Positions 51,901 through 56,075 of a stretch of DNA of 56,075 bases are shown here, piece after piece. A program made the position numbers and the translations under genes. Each line of letters opens with the position of its first letter. The stretch's first letter is position 1. The stretch is from Candidatus Nanopelagicales bacterium (GTDB lineage Bacteria > Actinomycetota > Actinomycetes > S36-B12 > UBA5976). The DNA lies in contig JAOATY010000015.1 of assembly GCA_030157865.1 (NCBI GenBank), positions 6,888 through 62,962 of the forward strand, in the 5' to 3' direction. The notes beneath the pieces are model-generated. The model made no database searches and was not told the DNA's origin. It was given only the letters and a program-made list of their open reading frames with translations.

Positions 51901-52959
51901 ATGCGATTTCGGTTTAAGCCATCTCTGACGTGGTCGTTACTGGTATTGCTCGGAGCTGCAATGTTTATCCCAGTTCCATATGTGATGACCTCGCCAGGTC
52001 CGGTATTTAACACCATCGGCGAAGTGAATGACATCGAATTGATTTCCATATCGGGCACTCAGACTTATCCAACTGAGGGTGAACTCGATATGACCACCGT
52101 GAGCGAATACGGAGGTCCGCAGGATGGCCTTGATATGTTCCAGGCAATTTGGGGATGGATTAGTCCGGATAGAAAAGTTGTGCCACGCGAATCGGTTTAC
52201 CCAGAGGGCGAGACTGAGGAAGAGAACACCGCACGAAATGTAGAGGCGTTCAGCACATCGCAAAGTTATGCAATTGCAGCGGCAATGGATTACCTGGACC
52301 AACCAATCAACGAACAAGTAATTGTCACGAGTGTTGGGTTAGATACTCCCGCCCAAGACAAGCTGCGCGCGGGCGATGAAATTTTGGCAGTGGACGGCGT
52401 CCAAATGAAGACGCCAGAACAAGTTGTTGATGCGGTGCGATCAAAACCAATCGGAACCGATTTGAACTTCTCGGTAGTACGTGACGGCTCCAAGTTAGAC
52501 GTAGTAGTTACTTCGAGTAATCGGCCAGATGATCCTGCTACCGATCAGGATGAAACGACAATTCCTTACATCGGAATTGGAATTGATTTGAATTACACAG
52601 CGGACTTTGAAATTGAGTTTGGTGTTACTGGTGTGGGCGGACCAAGTGCCGGCACGATGTTTGCTGTTGGAATCATCGACAAGTTAACTCCTGGCGCATT
52701 GACGCAAGGCAAAATCATTGCTGGCACTGGAACCATCGATCCTGCTGGAAACGTTGGTGATATTGGTGGAATTCAGCAAAAGCTAATTGGCGCTCGAAAT
52801 GAAGGTGCCTTGCTGTTTCTAGCCCCACAGGGCAATTGTGACGAAGTTATTGGTCACATTCCAGACGGTTTAACAGTGGCTGCGATTGAGACGCTTGAGG
52901 ACGCCATGGATGAAATCGAGTCATTTAACAGCGGTGCCCAGGTTACGAGCTGTAGCTAA
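51901..52959 (+). CDS. PDZ / Lon-type (S16) membrane-anchored protease (YlbL-like)
   Basis: A 352-aa protein with an N-terminal signal anchor (about 10-28), a PDZ domain (about 125-205) and a Lon-type catalytic domain. The dyad reads Ser249 (GGPSAGTMFAVG) and Lys294 (GGIQQKLIGARNEG), 45 residues apart as in Lon. The protease faces outward from the membrane, unlike cytoplasmic Lon. Family members process or degrade envelope proteins. It is the counterpart of Rv3194c. AGGGAAGG lies upstream of the ATG. Confidence 0.92.
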   Translation: MRFRFKPSLTWSLLVLLGAAMFIPVPYVMTSPGPVFNTIGEVNDIELISISGTQTYPTEGELDMTTVSEYGGPQDGLDMFQAIWGWISPDRKVVPRESVYPEGETEEENTARNVEAFSTSQSYAIAAAMDYLDQPINEQVIVTSVGLDTPAQDKLRAGDEILAVDGVQMKTPEQVVDAVRSKPIGTDLNFSVVRDGSKLDVVVTSSNRPDDPATDQDETTIPYIGIGIDLNYTADFEIEFGVTGVGGPSAGTMFAVGIIDKLTPGALTQGKIIAGTGTIDPAGNVGDIGGIQQKLIGARNEGALLFLAPQGNCDEVIGHIPDGLTVAAIETLEDAMDEIESFNSGAQVTSCS

Positions 52960-52960
52960 C

Positions 52961-53707
52961 TTAAAAGCCCCGACTAATCAAGATAAAGGTCGCAGCGATA
53001 GTTACGAAGACGGCAAATCCCTTTTGCAGTGTCCTGGCATTTAGTTTGCCTGCTATTGGCGCAGCCAAGAATGAAGCGATGATTGCTGCCAAGGTAAATG
53101 CTGCGATTGGAGCAACTGGAACTTCAGTCCAATATTCATAACGCATCAAGAAGGCGATTGCTGATGTGCTTGAAATTGCAACTAGGGAAGTACCGGCTGC
53201 GGTTTTAGTTGGAACCTTAAGAATTAGTACTAGTGCGGGCACAATTAAGAACCCACCGCCAACACCAAGTAATCCAGTTAGAACTCCAATAGCACTAGCC
53301 ACAACAAAAACCAATGGCCATTGCGACTTAACTGGAGCATTGGTTTCCGAAACCGGACCACGCCACATTGCAATTGCGGCACCAAACATCAAGGTCGCAA
53401 ACAAAATCATTTGAACTGAATCAGGAACAACTTTCACAAGTTGAGTGCCAACGAAAGTTCCCAATATTCCAAGTGCGGAAAATGTCAGGCCAAGACGAAC
53501 ATCAACAGCTTTGGTTTTTAACCGTGGAACGAATCCAGCAACTGCAGCTGAACCTACGATCACCAAAGACGAAGTTGTTGCAGCAACAGTCGACAGACCC
53601 ATAACAGCAATCAGTCCGGGAACCGCAAGGATTGCGCCACCAGCACCGATGGTGCCCAGTACTAAGCCAATGAAAATGCCAAGGACAATACCCTCTAAAA
53701 GCATCAT
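52961..53707 (-). CDS. TauE/SafE-type sulfite exporter family permease
   Basis: A 248-aa membrane protein with about eight helices in two similar halves, including GAGGAILAVPGL and the mirrored GVGGGFLIVPALV typical of TauE/SafE. Within this operon it probably exports sulfite or thiosulfate made from persulfide. It starts 3 bp after the rhodanese stop, so it is the last gene of a three-gene operon. Confidence 0.9.
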   Translation of the reverse strand: MMLLEGIVLGIFIGLVLGTIGAGGAILAVPGLIAVMGLSTVAATTSSLVIVGSAAVAGFVPRLKTKAVDVRLGLTFSALGILGTFVGTQLVKVVPDSVQMILFATLMFGAAIAMWRGPVSETNAPVKSQWPLVFVVASAIGVLTGLLGVGGGFLIVPALVLILKVPTKTAAGTSLVAISSTSAIAFLMRYEYWTEVPVAPIAAFTLAAIIASFLAAPIAGKLNARTLQKGFAVFVTIAATFILISRGF

Positions 53708-53710
53708 GAT

Positions 53711-54034
53711 TTAAGCGACTTCTGGATTTCCGTTATCGCTAACCATGGCTAATCCAGCTTCATTCCAAGCTTTCATTCCACCTGTCATGTTGAAAACATT
53801 TTCCAATTGCCCAGCCACTGCGCTAGCTACTTGGCCAGAGCGGTTGCCGGAGCGACAAATAAAAATCAGAGGCTTGTTAGTTGGCAGAGCATTGATATCG
53901 AAAGCGCTCATTGGGTTCCAGGAAACATTTTCAGCGTGACCTGCTTCCCACTCGTGAGACTCTCTAACATCAATACCAACTGCGCTACCGCTAGCTATTT
54001 GGGCAAATGCTTCTTGCGGAGTTATGTCCTGCAT
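53711..54034 (-). CDS. single-domain rhodanese
   Basis: A 107-aa sulfurtransferase with IDVRESHEWEAGHAE and the active-site loop FICRSGNRSG, whose Cys carries the persulfide. It has no signal peptide, so it acts in the cytoplasm, taking sulfur from the MBL-rhodanese protein encoded 10 bp upstream or passing it to acceptors. AAAGGA is spaced 6 nt before the ATG. Confidence 0.92.
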   Translation of the reverse strand: MQDITPQEAFAQIASGSAVGIDVRESHEWEAGHAENVSWNPMSAFDINALPTNKPLIFICRSGNRSGQVASAVAGQLENVFNMTGGMKAWNEAGLAMVSDNGNPEVA

Positions 54035-54044
54035 CGTAAATCCT

Positions 54045-55451
54045 TTAAGCGTTTGCAGTTACGTCGGAAGGTGAAACTGGACCTGCATCCATGTGACCGG
54101 TAACGATGTTTAGACCGTCAACAGTTAAACATGCGTCGTAAGGCTCGTTAATTAGGACTGCGGTTCGCTTGGAGTCCTCGATGATTCCAAGGGCTGCAGC
54201 AGCGCGGTAAGCGCCTGCACAGTGAACCCAAATTTCGCCATCAGTTGGCAATTCGTTAACCCGACCTTCAAGTTCATGAAGTGGAATGTGAAGTGAAGGT
54301 TCAATATGTGAAGCTTCACGCTCACTTGCGCGACGCACATCAAGGACATGTACGCCAGGTGTTCCGATAACGGCTGGAACGTCCTTAAAGCTAACCGCGC
54401 GAGTGGATTTGGATTCGCCGAACTCTGCAACGTCACCAACAAACGAACCGGATGGTCGATCGATTCCAATGCGAACTAATTCGCGCTGCGCTTCTGCAAT
54501 GTCAGATGCCTTATCGGACATTAGGACCAGTTGCTTTTCGTATGGGAACATCCAGCCAAAGTAAGTGGCCATAGAACCGTCTATGCCAAATGACATAGTT
54601 CCTGGAACGTGTGCGGCAGCCCATGAACTTCTGGTGCGAAGATCAACGATCCAAGCTCCAGCCTTCATGGCCTTCATAACTTCTTCAGTCGACATTCTGG
54701 CCAATTCAGATAAGTCAATTGGACCTGGGCCAGCATGATTCGCAGGTCCCATGTGCTTGTAGTAAGCCGGGAAAACATCTAGACCAGCAAGAGTCTGAAC
54801 TATGTAGGCCTCTTTCTCTAACAGAAGCGCCGGATTGGTTTTCTTCTCATCGGCAATGGTTGAAGAATCGCCACAAGTTGCAGTTGCTGCACAGAAAGAT
54901 CCGAAACCATGTGTTGGATGAACGTTCACGCCGTCTTCAAGCATTTCTGCTAAGCGATTTAAGGAACCGTGTTGCAGTCCTGCAAGTTCGCGAGCTTTAT
55001 CCAAGCCAAGCAAGTCTGGACGACCAGTAGAACCATGAAGCATTGAGCCACCAGTGAATACACCATGTGCCTTTTGCGCGTCATCTAGAAGCGCATATGA
55101 CATGTGAGTGAAGGTATGTCCTGGAGTATGGATTGCTTGCACTGCGAAATCGCCGATTGTTTCGATTTGCTTGTCGGCAACGGTTACGCGTTCGAAGGTA
55201 ACAGGATCCATCTCGCTAACGATGTACTTAGCTCCGTGCTCGTGTGCCAGGACAAGGCCACCTGAGACGTAGTCGTTATGCATGTGGGTTTCAACAACTC
55301 CACCCAAAGTCAGACCTTCGCGATCAAGGATGGCCTGTACACGATCGATGTCGCGCTGCGGATCGACAGCGAGCGCAGTCTTGCCATCATGTGCGATGTA
55401 AGAGCGGTCGCCTAACGTTGGCGTATCCAAATTAATAACGGTTAATGACAT
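54045..55451 (-). CDS. MBL-fold / rhodanese fusion, CstB-like
   Basis: A 468-aa three-domain protein: metallo-beta-lactamase domain (about 1-250), a rhodanese-like domain without Cys (about 255-345) and an active rhodanese with HCAGAYRA near 410. This is the order found in S. aureus CstB, a persulfide dioxygenase-sulfurtransferase. The MBL site has HMHND (His56, His58, Asp60) and HTPGHT (His112). The segment FTGGSMLHGSTGRPD has Gly where ETHE1-type enzymes have the iron-binding Asp, so dioxygenase activity is uncertain. GGAGGA precedes the ATG and a CsoR/CstR-like operator lies upstream. Confidence 0.85.
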   Translation of the reverse strand: MSLTVINLDTPTLGDRSYIAHDGKTALAVDPQRDIDRVQAILDREGLTLGGVVETHMHNDYVSGGLVLAHEHGAKYIVSEMDPVTFERVTVADKQIETIGDFAVQAIHTPGHTFTHMSYALLDDAQKAHGVFTGGSMLHGSTGRPDLLGLDKARELAGLQHGSLNRLAEMLEDGVNVHPTHGFGSFCAATATCGDSSTIADEKKTNPALLLEKEAYIVQTLAGLDVFPAYYKHMGPANHAGPGPIDLSELARMSTEEVMKAMKAGAWIVDLRTRSSWAAAHVPGTMSFGIDGSMATYFGWMFPYEKQLVLMSDKASDIAEAQRELVRIGIDRPSGSFVGDVAEFGESKSTRAVSFKDVPAVIGTPGVHVLDVRRASEREASHIEPSLHIPLHELEGRVNELPTDGEIWVHCAGAYRAAAALGIIEDSKRTAVLINEPYDACLTVDGLNIVTGHMDAGPVSPSDVTANA

Positions 55452-55478
55452 GATTCCTCCACTTGGTGATTTCAGTGT

Positions 55479-55494
55479 ATACCCTAGGGGGTAT
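55479..55494. promoter_or_regulatory. CsoR/CstR-like operator of the sulfur operon
   Basis: ATACCC and GGGTAT arms separated by TAGG, with a CCCTAGGG palindrome inside, lie 28-43 bp upstream of the CstB-like ATG and overlap its likely promoter. CsoR-family persulfide or copper sensors bind such G/C-tract palindromes flanked by AT. Confidence 0.5.
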
Positions 55495-56075
55495 CTACTT
55501 ACTAACGTCCCACCAGATGGTGGCTAACGCGCGCGACTCCATGGGCGCTTGGGATTCTAGGTATTTGCGAATCTCGGGATCTCGTTTGCTATCTATACAA
55601 AGTCGAATTCGCAGAAACCTCACGTCATCTTCGATATCGAGTGGCCTTAATTTAGGTCCTTGCCACAACTCCAAATTGGCAGTTATTCCCATTTCGGCCA
55701 GCACCTCAATTAAATCTTGGGGAGTGGGGTTTACCGGGCGATCTAGATCCCAGAATGTCTTCCAGGCATTACGCATTGATGAGAGTGGGTGTTGCTGAGG
55801 CAACTCAATAACCACACGTTTTGTGGCATGTGAATCCAATTCGCGAAGAAATGGTTCGATATCGGCAACGTTGTAGGCAACATGATGGCAAGTAACAACA
55901 TCTGCTTTTGGAGTTTGAGGTGAAACGTCGGGCCAATCGCCGAGGACTTCTTGGTGCGCGAACCCTTTTGTGTTTGCAGTCTCAGAAAACATTTTGAGCA
56001 TCTCATCCTGATGATCAACGCCAATTACGGTTCCAGCTGGTGGCGCTATTGCAAATGCAGCGATGCCACCACCGC
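55495..56075 (-). CDS. class I SAM-dependent methyltransferase (partial, 5' end beyond window)
   Basis: A partial protein running off the right edge. The readable part begins with the end of motif I (GGGIAAFAIAPPAG), then GVDHQDEMLKMFSE with the acidic ribose-binding residue, ADVVTCHHVAYNVADI and a C-terminal half of about 110 residues. This is a Rossmann methyltransferase; the substrate is unknown. ATG 56001 is internal, because the reading frame stays open upstream through conserved sequence. Its stop lies directly beside the CsoR/CstR-like operator. Confidence 0.8.
   Translation of the reverse strand, partial: GGGIAAFAIAPPAGTVIGVDHQDEMLKMFSETANTKGFAHQEVLGDWPDVSPQTPKADVVTCHHVAYNVADIEPFLRELDSHATKRVVIELPQQHPLSSMRNAWKTFWDLDRPVNPTPQDLIEVLAEMGITANLELWQGPKLRPLDIEDDVRFLRIRLCIDSKRDPEIRKYLESQAPMESRALATIWWDVSK

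Noticed and set aside
1-56075. CRISPR arrays, insertion sequences, prophage or rRNA/tRNA genes
   Set aside because: No regular repeat-spacer pattern, transposase, integrase, phage gene or RNA gene was recognised; nearly all sequence is covered by conserved chromosomal genes.

Overview
The window reads as chromosomal DNA of a streamlined, low-to-mid-GC actinobacterium. GC looks to be in the mid-to-upper forties by eye; I did not compute it. The actinobacterial signature is strong. It includes mycothiol genes (mshB and a CGYC mycoredoxin), actinobacterial-type DapC, DapD and DapE, DUF3117, DUF3107, DUF2342, a two-subunit UvrD/RecB-nuclease machine (AdnAB type), UvrD2 and MoeZ. Low GC, very short intergenic gaps, many 4-nt overlaps and pruned loci fit the freshwater Nanopelagicales (acI) or a similar genome-reduced lineage. 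That placement is an inference.

Layout. 0-3.6 kb holds a START-fold protein, a secreted metallophosphoesterase and two tandem paralogous glycosyltransferase-like proteins. 3.6-15.4 kb holds typA/bipA, two oligopeptide-type solute-binding proteins, a full Opp/Dpp permease-ATPase set and a convergent dipeptidyl-peptidase IV, together a peptide uptake and degradation module. 15.4-22.5 kb holds mshB, a small membrane protein, 7Fe ferredoxin, dapC, citrate synthase, dapD, dapE, an SRPBCC protein and DUF3117. 22.6-28.0 kb holds an O-methyltransferase, HtrA, TatB, and an opposite-strand operon of MgtE-N/CBS, DUF1003 and Mrp. 28.1-29.7 kb holds an SDR and a PlsC-type acyltransferase.

29.7-53.0 kb is a second conserved block: DEAD-box helicase, ferritin-like protein, DUF3107, TetR, MoeZ, a multi-domain UPF0104 membrane protein, AdnA, AdnB, an EEP-family hydrolase, NudC, mycoredoxin, UvrD2, ABC1 kinase, a ThiF-like protein, a YgjP-type metallopeptidase, DUF2342 and a PDZ-Lon protease. 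53.0-55.5 kb is a reactive-sulfur operon (CstB-like MBL-rhodanese, single rhodanese, TauE exporter) behind a CsoR/CstR-like operator. A partial methyltransferase runs off the right edge.

From memory, 3.6-28 kb is collinear with M. tuberculosis Rv1165-Rv1232c and 29.7-53 kb with Rv3211-Rv3194c, with deletions such as sigE/rseA and whiB7. The only gene-free stretch above 300 bases is 49295-49766. It holds the most unusual structure in the window: about eleven DnaA-box-like 9-mers, six of them same-strand and phased at about 11 bp, followed by a large dyad. Two further themes are at least fifteen genes with a TANNNT -10-like hexamer 6-8 nt before the start codon, which suggests leaderless transcripts, and two genes (a DEAD helicase and dapC) that seem to need non-canonical start codons.
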